Part shown: piece by piece, positions 16,477 to 25,151 of the stretch | Layout of the letters: each line of letters starts with the position of its first letter | Position numbering within the stretch: position 1 is the stretch's first letter | Origin: Streptomyces spiralis | Lineage (GTDB): Bacteria; Actinomycetota; Actinomycetes; Streptomycetales; Streptomycetaceae | Reading direction: 5' to 3' | NCBI RefSeq assembly: GCF_014654675.1 | Contig: NZ_BNBC01000058.1 | Span: forward strand, 1-58,372 | Length of the DNA: 58,372 bases | Program-made: the position numbers and the translations under genes | The notes under the pieces: model-generated | Seen by the model: only the letters and a program-made list of their open reading frames with translations | What the model was told of the DNA's origin: nothing | Database searches by the model: none

Positions 16477-16896
16477 ATGGAGAGCTTCGTCGAGCAGGAA
16501 TGCGAGATGCGCCTGGTGGCCGCACCGGGCGGCAGCGTCGCGGTACCGACCCGTCTGTCCTACAGCCCGTACGACCCCTACGCCGTGGAGGTCACCTTCC
16601 GATTCGGTCAATCCTGCCCGGTCACCTGGGTCTTCTCCCGTGAACTGCTGGCAGAGGGCCTGGACGGGCCCTGCGGGCAGGGTGACGTACGGATCTGGCC
16701 CGTCCTGGGTGACGCTCGGCGCGAGGCGCTCTGTCTGGTCCTGTCCGCACCCGACGGGAGCGCCGTGCTCGAGGTGCCCACCGCCGTGGTGGAGCGGTGG
16801 CTGAAGCGGACCTACCAGGTGGTACCGGCGGGCCGGGAGGCGGAGTTGCTCGATCTTGACGTCGAGTTGTGCGGGCTGCTGGGGGAGGCGGCCTGA
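16477..16896 (+). CDS. SsgA-like protein (SALP), sporulation/cell-division regulator
   Basis: 139 residues, normal SALP length, with family features LSYSPYDPYAVEVTFRFG..PVTWVFSRELLAEGL and DVRIWPVLGDARREALCLVLSAPDGSAVLEVP. SALPs are specific to sporulating actinomycetes and position the division or peptidoglycan machinery during sporulation. This is a paralogue rather than obviously SsgA or SsgB. It is a monocistronic unit, followed by a strong hairpin at 17029. Confidence 0.9.
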   Translation: MESFVEQECEMRLVAAPGGSVAVPTRLSYSPYDPYAVEVTFRFGQSCPVTWVFSRELLAEGLDGPCGQGDVRIWPVLGDARREALCLVLSAPDGSAVLEVPTAVVERWLKRTYQVVPAGREAELLDLDVELCGLLGEAA

Positions 16897-17028
16897 GACC
16901 GGCGGAGGGGCGGAGGCGATCTCACGCCTCGTGGCGCCGCCGGACGCACGCCGCCGGCCCTCGGCGGACGGCGTCGCCGCGCGGACGGCCGCATCCCTGC
17001 GCGCTCATGCCTGACGCGCCCCCGGACT

Positions 17029-17071
17029 GCTCACCGGTCCGTGAGACCCGGACAGCCACGGACCGGTGAGC
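17029..17071 (+). terminator. Strong hairpin terminator after the SsgA-like gene
   Basis: Perfect 15-bp inverted repeat GCTCACCGGTCCGTG / CACGGACCGGTGAGC with a 13-base loop in the 268-bp gap before the FAD monooxygenase. The remainder of the gap holds a low-GC patch (about 17096-17135) that is probably the next gene's promoter. Confidence 0.7.
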
Positions 17072-17164
17072 TTGAACGCCTTCTCGACGGCGGGGGAGTA
17101 CAATTTTCACTGTTCGATGAATTATGTGCGATGAAGTGCTGCTCTCCTGAGAGGCAGGGCTGTG

Positions 17165-18397
17165 ATGGAGCGGACCACGTGCTGTGTGGTCGGCGGCGGC
17201 CCCGCGGGCATGGTGCTCGCGCTGCTGCTGGCCCGGGCCGGCATCGCCGTGACGGTGCTGGAGAAGCACGGCGACTTCCTGCGTGACTTCCGCGGCGACA
17301 CCGTGCACCCGTCGACGCTGGCCCTGCTGGACGACCTCGGTCTGGCGCGGCGCTTCGCCGAGCTGCCCCAGCGGCGGGTGCGCACGGTCCAGCTGCCCGT
17401 CGGGGCGGACCGGTCGATGGTGACGGTCGCGGACCTCTCCGTACTGCGCGGGCGCTACGACTACGTGGCGATGGTGCCCCAGTGGGACCTGCTGGACCTG
17501 CTCGCCGAGGAGGCCGGCCGCGAGCCCGACTTCCACCTGCGGATGAGCACCGAGGCGACCTCCTTCCTGGTCGAGCACGGGCGGGTCACCGGGGTGCGCT
17601 ACCGCACCGCCGACGGTGGCACGGGCGAGCTGCGCGCCCACCTCACGGTCGCCTGCGACGGCCGTGGATCACTGGCCCGCTCCCGCCCGGAACTGGGACT
17701 GCGCCGCTTCGACTGCCCGATGGACGCCTGGTGGTTCCGCCTTCCGCGGCACGAGCACGACCCGAGCGGACTCGTCGGCGCCACGGGCGACCGCTTCCTG
17801 ACCGCGATGATCGACCGCGGCGACTACTGGCAGTGCGCCGCGCTCATCCCCAAGGGCAGCGACGCCGAACGCCGCGCCGCCGGCCTGGAGAGCTTCCGGG
17901 CCGGCTACGCCGCCGCCGTCCCCTGGATCGCGGACCGTACCCATGTGCTGCGCTCCTGGGACGAGGTCAAGCTCCTCGACGTGCGGCTGGACCGTCTGCG
18001 CCGCTGGCACCGCCCCGGCCTGCTCTGCATCGGCGACGCCGCGCACGCGATGTCCCCGGTCTTCGGCATCGGCATCAACCTGGCCGTGGAGGACGCCGTC
18101 GCCGCCGCCCGGCACCTGATCCAGCCGTTGCGTGACGGGGCCGTGGGCCTGAGCGACGTGCGCGGTGTCCAGCGCCGGCGCCGGCCCACCACGGTCGCGA
18201 CGCAGGCGCTCCAGCGGATCGCCCACGCCGGATTCATCGCCCCCGTCCTGCAAGGGCGGCAGCCCCTCGGCAGCGCGGACCGGGCCCGGCGCGTCGCGGG
18301 CCTGCTCGCCGGGTCTCCGCTGGTACGCCGCCTCCCCGCCTACTTCGTCGGGTACGGCGCCCTGCGGGAGCGCCCGCCGGACGCCGCCCTCCGATAG
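17165..18397 (+). CDS. FAD-dependent aromatic monooxygenase (PHBH/UbiH family)
   Basis: 410 residues. N-terminal FAD dinucleotide-binding motif CCVVGGGPAGMVLALLLARAG, the middle DG motif around TVACDGRGSLARS, and the second FAD motif GLLCIGDAAHAMSPVFGIGINLAVEDA. Family members hydroxylate or epoxidise small aromatic or polyketide substrates with NAD(P)H. GTG 17162 directly before ATG 17165 could also be used. It is monocistronic; the neighbours give no hint of the substrate. Confidence 0.87.
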   Translation: MERTTCCVVGGGPAGMVLALLLARAGIAVTVLEKHGDFLRDFRGDTVHPSTLALLDDLGLARRFAELPQRRVRTVQLPVGADRSMVTVADLSVLRGRYDYVAMVPQWDLLDLLAEEAGREPDFHLRMSTEATSFLVEHGRVTGVRYRTADGGTGELRAHLTVACDGRGSLARSRPELGLRRFDCPMDAWWFRLPRHEHDPSGLVGATGDRFLTAMIDRGDYWQCAALIPKGSDAERRAAGLESFRAGYAAAVPWIADRTHVLRSWDEVKLLDVRLDRLRRWHRPGLLCIGDAAHAMSPVFGIGINLAVEDAVAAARHLIQPLRDGAVGLSDVRGVQRRRRPTTVATQALQRIAHAGFIAPVLQGRQPLGSADRARRVAGLLAGSPLVRRLPAYFVGYGALRERPPDAALR

Positions 18398-18426
18398 CCA
18401 GGGGGTGTCTCGCCGGTCAGGCCGGA

Positions 18427-19083
18427 TCAGGCGGGGAGATGCGCTCGGGCCGCCGCCTCGATCAGCTGTGCACGCTGACGTTCCGTCAGCTCTCCCGCCG
18501 CGGTTCTCGGGTCGGCGACCCGGGTGACCGCCCGCACCAGGCCGCCCCGGTCCTGGAACGGGCCCTGGTCCCAGACTTCGTCGAGGAACGTCAGACCATC
18601 GGCGCCGGGGCGGTTCTCGATGCCGGTGGCCGTGTCCCCGAACACGATCTCGGGTTCGGCGCGCTTGAAGTACATGTGGTGGCTGTCGGTGGTGTCGATG
18701 TGGAAGGGCATGTTGCGTCGCGGGGCGAGGATCTGGCCGTACAGGGCCCGCTCGTAGTACTGCATGTACTTCGGGTCCGCGGTGTGGAAGAACAGGCTCC
18801 GGCTCGGCTTGAGCATGTTGTAGACGCAGCAGGTCTCGGCGTTGCTCTTCTGGATGGTCCTGGCGATGACGTTCCGCGCGCCGAAGATCTCGCCCGAGCC
18901 GGCCATGCCGCCGTCGACGTACGTGCGGTGCGGTACGACCATGTCCCAGAAGTTCCGGGCCGCGGTGAAGTACTGCTGCTCCCCGGTCTGTTCGTAGATC
19001 TCCAGATAGCCCTGGTACTGCGGGATGGGCTGGTTGGCGTGCTCCCCGTCGAGGGTGTCCTCGTTCGCCACCGCGGCCTCGAA
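18427..19083 (-). pseudogene. GH127-like (beta-L-arabinofuranosidase) pseudogene
   Basis: The translation from about 19083 down matches the middle of GH127-type proteins: ANEDTLDGEHANQPIPQYQG, an NAETCCVYNMLKPSRSLFF block containing the conserved Cys pair, and YYERALYGQIL. It then jumps abruptly to the C-terminal part (HHMYFKRAEPEIVFG..DGLTFLDEVW). The N-terminal half and roughly 150-200 internal residues are missing, so this is a decayed gene. The preceding residues of the open frame (19084-19224) show no family similarity. Confidence 0.75.
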
Positions 19084-19274
19084 CGAAGCCACGGCGGTCC
19101 GGCAGGCACACAGCGGGCAGAGGGGAGCGGCACGCGGGTGCCCGGCAGGGACAGGGCATGACGTTCCGACAAGTACGTGCGGTGCGGGTGCGGAACGGGA
19201 GTCGGCGCAGTCGCGACGGCGCACACTGCGCGCCGGTTCGGGCCCCGCGCGACGCCGACTCCCTCTGACGCTGT

Positions 19275-19286
19275 TCGATATATCGA
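19275..19286. promoter_or_regulatory. Perfect 12-bp palindrome TCGATATATCGA
   Basis: An AT-rich perfect palindrome, conspicuous in this GC-rich DNA, in the non-coding interval 19084-19671 between the GH127 pseudogene and the MMPL gene. It is probably a regulator binding site, though no cognate regulator lies next to it. The rest of the interval shows nothing I can name. Confidence 0.5.
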
Positions 19287-19671
19287 GCTCCGTTCGAAGT
19301 GCTGACTGAGGTTATGTGGGCCGTTTCGCAGGCGTCAACGGGTGCGGCTCGCCCCGCGCCGGAGCGGGCGCGTGGTGTGTGTACGGATGGTGAAGAGGCC
19401 CTGGGGGCTGGTGAGATGCGGTCGCGGGAGCGGCCGTCGGAGTTCGGAGCCCAGGGGGTCGTCCGGTGTGGTGCGATCGCCGTCCGGAACGGGAAAAACC
19501 GGTTTCTCGAACGATGCGAGCCTGGTGGAATGATCTTCACGTCGGGTCACTACGATCGGACCGCAAGACAACCGTTCGGCCGGCCCGACCCGTGCGAGCC
19601 GGCCGGGGTCGCCGATGCCAGGGTCCGCTCCCCGGGCTGCGGTGATCTTCCTTCCCCGGAGGACCTTCCGC

Positions 19672-21864
19672 ATGTTCCGAAGTATTGGGAACGCTGTCGT
19701 CCGACATCCAGTCTGGACGATCGTGGCATGGCTGATCGCGGCAGTGGCGATCGTCGCCACCGCTCCGAGCCTGCCGTCGAACAGCGACGAGAGCAGTTTC
19801 CTGCCCAAGAGTTACGAGTCCATCAAGGCCGCGGACCTGCAGCAGAAGGCGTTCCCCAGCGCCTTCACGCCGTCCGCGATCGCGCTGTACCAGCGCACCG
19901 ACGGCGCCAAGATGACCGCCGCGGACAAGCAGGACATCGCCCGGATCACCACAGAACTGGGCAAGAAGCACATCGACCAGGTGCAGAAGGTCGTCCCCGG
20001 CCCGCCGTCCAAGGACGGCAGGTACGGCCTGACGCTGGTGCAGATGGACAGCAAGAACGCCGGTCAGCCCAAACAGGCCGATGCGGCCAAGGTGTTGCGC
20101 GACGACATCAAGCAACTGGCCAAGGGCACCCATCTCGAGGTCAAGCTCGGCGGCTCCGCCGCGCAGGCCCTCGACCAGCAGGACTCGTCCAAACGCGGCC
20201 AGGCGCTGATCGGCATCGGCACCTTCGCGATCATTCTGGTGACCCTGCTGATCATCTTCCGTGCGCCGATCCTGGCCGTACTGCCGCTGATCCTGATCGG
20301 CCTGGTGTCCGCCATCGCCAACGGCCTGATCTCCTACGCCACCAAGCTGTTCGACCTGCAGGCCAACAGTTCGATCTCGTCGATCCTGATCGTCGTGCTC
20401 TTCGGCGTGGGCACGGACTACTTCCTCTTCCTGATGTTCCGCTACCGCGAACGGCTGCGCGCCGGCGACGAGCCGAAGCAAGCCATGATCAACGCGGTCG
20501 ACCGGGTCGGCGAGGCCATCGCCTCCGCCGCCGGGGCGGTCATCATCGCCTTCCTCGCGCTGGTGCTGTCCACGCTCGGCTTCCTCAAGCAGATGGGCCC
20601 GGCGCTCGCCATCGCGGTCGGCGCCACCCTGATCGCGGGCCTGACCCTGATCCCGGCCGTGGTCTCGCTGATTGGACCGAAGGTCTTCTGGCCCTCCAAG
20701 TCCTGGCAGCGCGAGCCGGACAACGCCCGCTTCGCCGCCCTCGGGCGCGGTGTGCGGCGCCGCCCGGCCCTGACCGCCGTGGCGTCCGGCCTCGTCCTGG
20801 TCGTGCTGTCGCTCGGCATGCTCGGCTACAAGGCCACGTTCGACCTGGCCTCCGGCTCGATGCCGAAGACCAAGGAGTCCATGGTCGTCCAGGACGAGAT
20901 GCAGAAGGCCTACTCGGCGGGTGCCGCCGCACCCACCGACGTCTACCTGTCCAGCACCGACGGCAAGCCGCTGGACAAGGCCGCCTTCGACGCGTACGCG
21001 AAGAAGCTCGGCGCCGTGGACGGGGTCGCGGACGCCCGTATGACCCAGGTCGCCAAGGACGGCACCACCGCGGACTTCACCGTCACCCTCAAGTACGAGG
21101 CGTCCACGGACAAGGCGATCGAAGCCGTGGGCAAGGTGCGCGACGTCGCGCACTCCGGCGCACCCGACGGCACCGAGGCCCTCGTGGGCGGCATGTCCTC
21201 GATCTACAAGGACATCAACGCCGCGGTCAACCACGACTACCGGACGGTCTTCCCCGTCGCCGCCGTCCTGATCATGATCATCCTCGGGCTGCTGCTGCGC
21301 AGCGTGGTCGCCCCCTGGTATCTCATGGCCTCGGTGGGTCTGGGCTTCGGCGCCACGCTCGGCGCCACCGTGTGGATCTTCCAGGGCGGACAGGGACACT
21401 CGGGCCTGATGTTCATGCTCCCGGTGATCATGTATCTGTTCGTGGTCGCCATCGGCACCGACTACAACATCCTCATGATCGCCCGGCTCCGCGAGGAGGC
21501 CCGCGAGGGCCGCGAGCCGCGTGAGGCGGCCGGCCTGGCCCTGCGGCACGCCGGCCCGACCGTGGCCGCGGCCGGCTTCATCCTGGCGGCCACCTTCGCC
21601 ACGATGATGCTGGCGGGCAACTCGCTGCTCACGGAGATGGGCTTCGCGGTGTCCTTCGGCATCGTGGTCGCCGCCTTCGTGATGGCGATGTTCTTCACCC
21701 CGAGTCTCACCGCGCTGATCGGCCATGCGGCGTGGTGGCCGGGGCACGGTGACCGGGCGCACGAACCGGCGCTCGGCGGGGGCGACGGATCCCACGGTTC
21801 CGGACCGGTCCCTGGCCAGGACCGGGACGCGGTCGCGTCCGAGCCGTCGGGGCACCGCGAGTAG
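19672..21864 (+). CDS. MMPL/RND-type membrane transporter
   Basis: 730 residues with two homologous halves, each a membrane helix followed by an extracytoplasmic domain and five helices, about 12 helices in all. GTDYFLFLMFRYRE and GTDYNILMIARLREE are the paired MMPL signatures, with GTDY residues in the proton path. ATG 19672 has GGAGGA eight bases upstream; longer frames are rejected. MMPL proteins export lipids, siderophores or other hydrophobic molecules using the proton gradient. The cargo here is unknown. A hairpin follows the gene. Confidence 0.92.
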   Translation: MFRSIGNAVVRHPVWTIVAWLIAAVAIVATAPSLPSNSDESSFLPKSYESIKAADLQQKAFPSAFTPSAIALYQRTDGAKMTAADKQDIARITTELGKKHIDQVQKVVPGPPSKDGRYGLTLVQMDSKNAGQPKQADAAKVLRDDIKQLAKGTHLEVKLGGSAAQALDQQDSSKRGQALIGIGTFAIILVTLLIIFRAPILAVLPLILIGLVSAIANGLISYATKLFDLQANSSISSILIVVLFGVGTDYFLFLMFRYRERLRAGDEPKQAMINAVDRVGEAIASAAGAVIIAFLALVLSTLGFLKQMGPALAIAVGATLIAGLTLIPAVVSLIGPKVFWPSKSWQREPDNARFAALGRGVRRRPALTAVASGLVLVVLSLGMLGYKATFDLASGSMPKTKESMVVQDEMQKAYSAGAAAPTDVYLSSTDGKPLDKAAFDAYAKKLGAVDGVADARMTQVAKDGTTADFTVTLKYEASTDKAIEAVGKVRDVAHSGAPDGTEALVGGMSSIYKDINAAVNHDYRTVFPVAAVLIMIILGLLLRSVVAPWYLMASVGLGFGATLGATVWIFQGGQGHSGLMFMLPVIMYLFVVAIGTDYNILMIARLREEAREGREPREAAGLALRHAGPTVAAAGFILAATFATMMLAGNSLLTEMGFAVSFGIVVAAFVMAMFFTPSLTALIGHAAWWPGHGDRAHEPALGGGDGSHGSGPVPGQDRDAVASEPSGHRE

Positions 21865-21905
21865 GGCCTGCCCGACGGAGGCGGATCGAGGCGGCACGGC
21901 CGCGG

Positions 21906-21940
21906 CGGGCGAAGGCGCTGTCCAGCAGCGTCTTCGCCCG
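21906..21940 (+). terminator. Hairpin after the MMPL gene
   Basis: CGGGCGAAG-G-CGCTG pairs with CAGCG-T-CTTCGCCCG (one G-T pair) around a five-base loop, 41 bp after the MMPL stop. A reasonable terminator. Confidence 0.6.
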
Positions 21941-21977
21941 TTCCATGTCCCAGACTGGTCTGCGGAGCCGGTTCGCG

Positions 21978-22045
21978 ACCGGTCGCTCGGGACCGGTCGC
22001 TCGGGAGCGGTCGCCTGGGTCGGTCGCTTGGGACCGGCCGACGGG
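21978..22045. repeat. Five tandem 13-14-bp repeats in the regulator leader
   Basis: Units ACCGGTCGCTCGGG (21978 and 21992), AGCGGTCGCCTGGG (22006), TCGGTCGCTTGGG (22020) and ACCGGCCGACGGG (22033). They end 15 bp before the GTG start of the GlxA/AraC-type regulator and would lie in its 5' leader or promoter. Confidence 0.8.
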
Positions 22046-22060
22046 ACAGGGGAGAGGCCA

Positions 22061-23074
22061 GTGGCACCGAAGACACACAGCGTGGGCGTTCTCGTCTTCG
22101 ACGACATGAAGATGCTGGACCTCTCCGGCCCGGCGGAGGTCTTCAGCGAGGCCAACCGGTACGGAGCCGACTACCGGCTGACCGTCGTATCGGTGACCGG
22201 CAAACCGGTGCGCACCTCGATCGGTATCCAGGTGCCGGTGGACATGGACGCGGACGCCGCGCCCGCCTTCGACACCCTGCTGATCCCGGGCGGTGACCTG
22301 CTGCCCGGCCGTCCCGTCGACCCGGAACTCGTCGCCGTCGCGAAGAGCCTCGCGGAGAAGGCCGGACGGGTCGCGTCGATCTGCACGGGCGCGTTCGTCC
22401 TGGCCGCGTCGGGCCTGCTGGAGGGCAGGCGGGCGACGACGCACTGGCAGCACGCGACGTCGCTGGCCCGCGGCTATCCGTCGCTGCACGTGGAGCCCGA
22501 CGCCATCTACGTCAAGGACGGCACCACCTACACCTCGGCCGGCGTCACCGCCGGCATCGACCTCGCGCTGGCGCTGCTGGAGGAGGACCACGGCCCCGAC
22601 CTGACCCGGAAGGTCGCCCGCTCGCTGGTGGTGTACATGCAGCGGGCCGGCGGGCAGTCGCAGTTCTCCGCCTCGCTCCAGGGCCCGGCTCCCCGCACCC
22701 CCGTGCTGCGGCTGGTCCAGGACATCGTGCAGGCCGATCCGGCCGCCGACCACACCCTGGACTCGCTCGCCGAGCGGGTCCGGGTCAGCCCCCGCCATCT
22801 GACCCGCATGTTCCGCGCCGAACTGGACACCACGCCGATGAAGTACGTGGAACTGATCCGCTTCGACCGGGCCAAGGCCCTCCTCGACGCCGGACAGAGT
22901 GCCACCGAGGCCGCCGCCCTGTCCGGCTTCCCCAGCTACGAGAGCCTTCGGCGCGCCTTCGCCCGCCACCTGGGCGTGTCACCGACCCGCTACCAGCAGC
23001 GCTTCACCACCACGCGCCCCGGTTCCGGCACGGCGACACCCACCGGACACACCCGAGGCACCGGGCACCGGTGA
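22061..23074 (+). CDS. GlxA-type regulator: DJ-1/PfpI domain plus AraC HTH
   Basis: 337 residues. Residues 1-185 form a DJ-1/PfpI-like domain (VGVLVFDDMKMLDLSGPAEVFSEANRYG, and SICTGAFVLAASGLLEGRRATTHW with the Cys at the nucleophile elbow). Residues 215-320 are a double AraC-type HTH (SLAERVRVSPRHLTRMFRAELDTTPMKYVELIRFDRAKALL). GTG 22061 follows AGGGGAGAGG. The target genes are not evident; members often regulate nitrogenous or aromatic catabolism. Confidence 0.9.
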   Translation: MAPKTHSVGVLVFDDMKMLDLSGPAEVFSEANRYGADYRLTVVSVTGKPVRTSIGIQVPVDMDADAAPAFDTLLIPGGDLLPGRPVDPELVAVAKSLAEKAGRVASICTGAFVLAASGLLEGRRATTHWQHATSLARGYPSLHVEPDAIYVKDGTTYTSAGVTAGIDLALALLEEDHGPDLTRKVARSLVVYMQRAGGQSQFSASLQGPAPRTPVLRLVQDIVQADPAADHTLDSLAERVRVSPRHLTRMFRAELDTTPMKYVELIRFDRAKALLDAGQSATEAAALSGFPSYESLRRAFARHLGVSPTRYQQRFTTTRPGSGTATPTGHTRGTGHR

Positions 23075-23183
23075 GAGCGCGTGGCCGTTTTCGAGGACTT
23101 GTCGGCCATCCGGTAGCGGACGCGGCGGCCGGACCCGGCGCAAGGTGGGAGCACATCGACATCCACCGCCCGAGGAGGCCGCC

Positions 23184-23822
23184 ATGGCAGAGAAGATCGC
23201 CGGCGTCGAGATCCCCGACAGCAAACTCGTCCAGGACGCCACCGACCTGATCCGCGACACCACTCCGCCGCTGATCTACCACCACTCCCGGCGGGTCTAC
23301 CTCTTCGGCAGCCTCCAGGCCCGGGCGCTGGGCGTCCACCCCGACCCGGAACTTCTGTACGTGGCGGCGCTCTTCCACGACACGGGCCTGGTGTCGCCCT
23401 ACCGCAGCGACGACCAGCGGTTCGAGATGGACGGCGCGGACCAGGCGCGGGCCTTCCTGCTGAGCCATGACGTCCTCGACGGCGACGCCGACACGGTGTG
23501 GACGGCCATCGCCCTGCACACCACGCCGGAGGTGCCGTACAAGATGGCCCCGGAGATCGCGGCCACCACCGCGGGCGTCGAGACCGACGTGCTCGGACTG
23601 CGCCTGGCGAACATCAGCCGGGCCGAGATCGACGAGGTCACCGCCGCCCATCCCCGGCCGGATTTCAAGCGGCAGATCCTCGAGGCGTTCACGGACGGCT
23701 TCGCGCACCGCCCCGACACCACCTTCGGCACGGTGAACGCGGACGTGCTGGACCACTTCGTCCCCGGCTTCCGGCGCGTCGACTTCGTCGACGTGATCCA
23801 GAACTCCGCCTGGCCGGAGTAG
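23184..23822 (+). CDS. HD-domain metal-dependent hydrolase (cyanamide-hydratase-like)
   Basis: 212 residues with the HD signature: H at YHHSRRVYLFG, HD in AALFHDTGL, a further H in AIALHTTPEVP, and a downstream Asp. ATG 23184 is preceded by GAGGAGG. Its layout resembles the small HD proteins annotated as cyanamide-hydratase-like, but the substrate is unknown. It lies 109 bp after the GlxA-type regulator on the same strand and may be its target. Confidence 0.83.
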   Translation: MAEKIAGVEIPDSKLVQDATDLIRDTTPPLIYHHSRRVYLFGSLQARALGVHPDPELLYVAALFHDTGLVSPYRSDDQRFEMDGADQARAFLLSHDVLDGDADTVWTAIALHTTPEVPYKMAPEIAATTAGVETDVLGLRLANISRAEIDEVTAAHPRPDFKRQILEAFTDGFAHRPDTTFGTVNADVLDHFVPGFRRVDFVDVIQNSAWPE

Positions 23823-23830
23823 ACGCGACG

Positions 23831-23858
23831 CGCCGGGACCGACGGCGTCCCGGGCGCG
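23831..23858 (+). terminator. Possible hairpin after the HD-domain gene
   Basis: GCGCCGGGAC pairs with GTCCCGGGCGC with one bulged G and a seven-base loop, eight bases after the stop codon. Confidence 0.45.
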
Positions 23859-23883
23859 ACGAGGAGAGGAGACAGGACAGGAC

Positions 23884-25098
23884 ATGGTGAACAGGTTCAC
23901 TCGGCGGGCGGCGGACGTCGTCGCCCCGGCCGGAGGCACGGGAGAACGTGCACTGCCCGCCGCCGTTCGCCCCGAGGTGGCCGCCGCCCCCGGCTCGGAC
24001 ATCTCCCGGCGGCCGGGACAGTCTCCCGCCGTCTCCGTCCCCGCGGCCCTCGTCGTCCTCGTCCTCGGCGTGATGGCGGCCGGTCTCCTCGTGCCCGCGG
24101 ACGTCCATCTGGCGACCCTGTTCATCGCCGCGCCGGCCCTGATGGCGGCCTTCTCCACGGCGCTGCCGACGGGGAACGTGGCCGGCCTGTCCCTCGTGGC
24201 CGCGATGGTCTGCGACATCCGCGACGGACTGCTCGGTTCGCCCATCCTCGTCGTCCACGCGGCGACGCTGCTGGTGGTCTCTCTGCTCCTCGTCGCCTTC
24301 TGCCGGTGCCGGGAGCGCAGTCGCAAGGAGACGAGCCGGCTGCGAGCGATCTCCCGGGCGGCGCAGCGCGTGGTCCTCCGGCCGCTTCCCCGCCGGATCG
24401 CGGACCTGAAGGTCGCCGCCCTCTACCGTGCCGCCGACACTCTGGCCGATGTCGGAGGCGACCTGTACGCGGCGGCGAAGACGCCGTACGGTACCCGGTT
24501 CCTCATCGGGGACGTCAAGGGCAAGGGCCTCGTGGCTCTGGACGACACGGCGGCCGTGCTCGGCGCCTTCCGCGAGGCGGCGTACCAGCACCCCACCCTG
24601 CCGGAGCTGGCGGCAGCCCTCGAAGGGAGCTTCCGCCGTCATGTGGCGGAGGCGGCGGAGACCGACCCGGACGCGGCGGAGCGTTTCATCACGGCACTGC
24701 TCCTGGAGTTCGCCGCCGACGGAGGCGTCATGAGATCCGTCAGCTGCGGACATCCGCTGCCGCTGCGCGTGCACGGCAACCGCGTCACCGCGCTGACGAG
24801 CCGAAGCCCCGCCCCGCCCCTCGGTCTGGCCGGTGCCGACCGCGAGAACTACCGGCAGGAGGAGTTCCGGTACGCCCCCGGAGACGCGTTCCTGCTCTAC
24901 ACCGACGGCCTCGTCGAGGCGCGTGACTCCTCCGGAGCCTTCTACTCCGTCACCGAACGCGACATTCCCTGGCGCACGGCAGGGGCCGATCCGGAAGCCC
25001 TGCTCCAGCAGGTCCACGCCGACCTGCTCCGCCACACGAACGGGCGCCTGCACGACGACGTGGCGCTCGTGGCCGTCCAGTGGGCACCTGCCTGCTGA
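23884..25098 (+). CDS. Membrane-anchored PP2C-type (SpoIIE) phosphatase
   Basis: 404 residues: a cytoplasmic N-tail of about 45 residues, three or four membrane helices (ALVVLVLGVMAAGLLVP, LATLFIAAPALMAAF, AATLLVVSLLLVAF), then a SpoIIE/PP2C domain (145-400) with VGGDLYAAAKTPYGTRFLIGDVKGKGL, CGHPLPL, DAFLLYTDGLVEARD and LHDDVALVAVQW. The metal-binding Asp residues are present. Such proteins dephosphorylate anti-sigma-factor antagonists. Closely similar in layout and motifs to the phosphatase at 55747-56889. Confidence 0.9.
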   Translation: MVNRFTRRAADVVAPAGGTGERALPAAVRPEVAAAPGSDISRRPGQSPAVSVPAALVVLVLGVMAAGLLVPADVHLATLFIAAPALMAAFSTALPTGNVAGLSLVAAMVCDIRDGLLGSPILVVHAATLLVVSLLLVAFCRCRERSRKETSRLRAISRAAQRVVLRPLPRRIADLKVAALYRAADTLADVGGDLYAAAKTPYGTRFLIGDVKGKGLVALDDTAAVLGAFREAAYQHPTLPELAAALEGSFRRHVAEAAETDPDAAERFITALLLEFAADGGVMRSVSCGHPLPLRVHGNRVTALTSRSPAPPLGLAGADRENYRQEEFRYAPGDAFLLYTDGLVEARDSSGAFYSVTERDIPWRTAGADPEALLQQVHADLLRHTNGRLHDDVALVAVQWAPAC

Positions 25099-25121
25099 GG
25101 CGATCCGTCCCTGCCGGGGAC

Positions 25122-25139
25122 CCGGCCGTGCCTGGCCGG
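25122..25139. terminator. Possible convergent hairpin
   Basis: CCGGCC / GGCCGG with a six-base loop between the converging phosphatase (ends 25098) and cyclodeaminase-like gene (ends 25152). Short, so tentative. Confidence 0.35.
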
Positions 25140-25151
25140 TGACCCGCCGAC

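Noticed and set aside
21906..21940. Decayed AraC-type fragment on the minus strand (MERAKTLLDS)
   Set aside because: The resemblance covers only about ten residues and coincides with a hairpin; chance is the better explanation.
19299..22155. Long frames on both strands across the MMPL gene
   Set aside because: Shadows of the MMPL transporter, whose membrane pattern and GTDY motifs are unambiguous.
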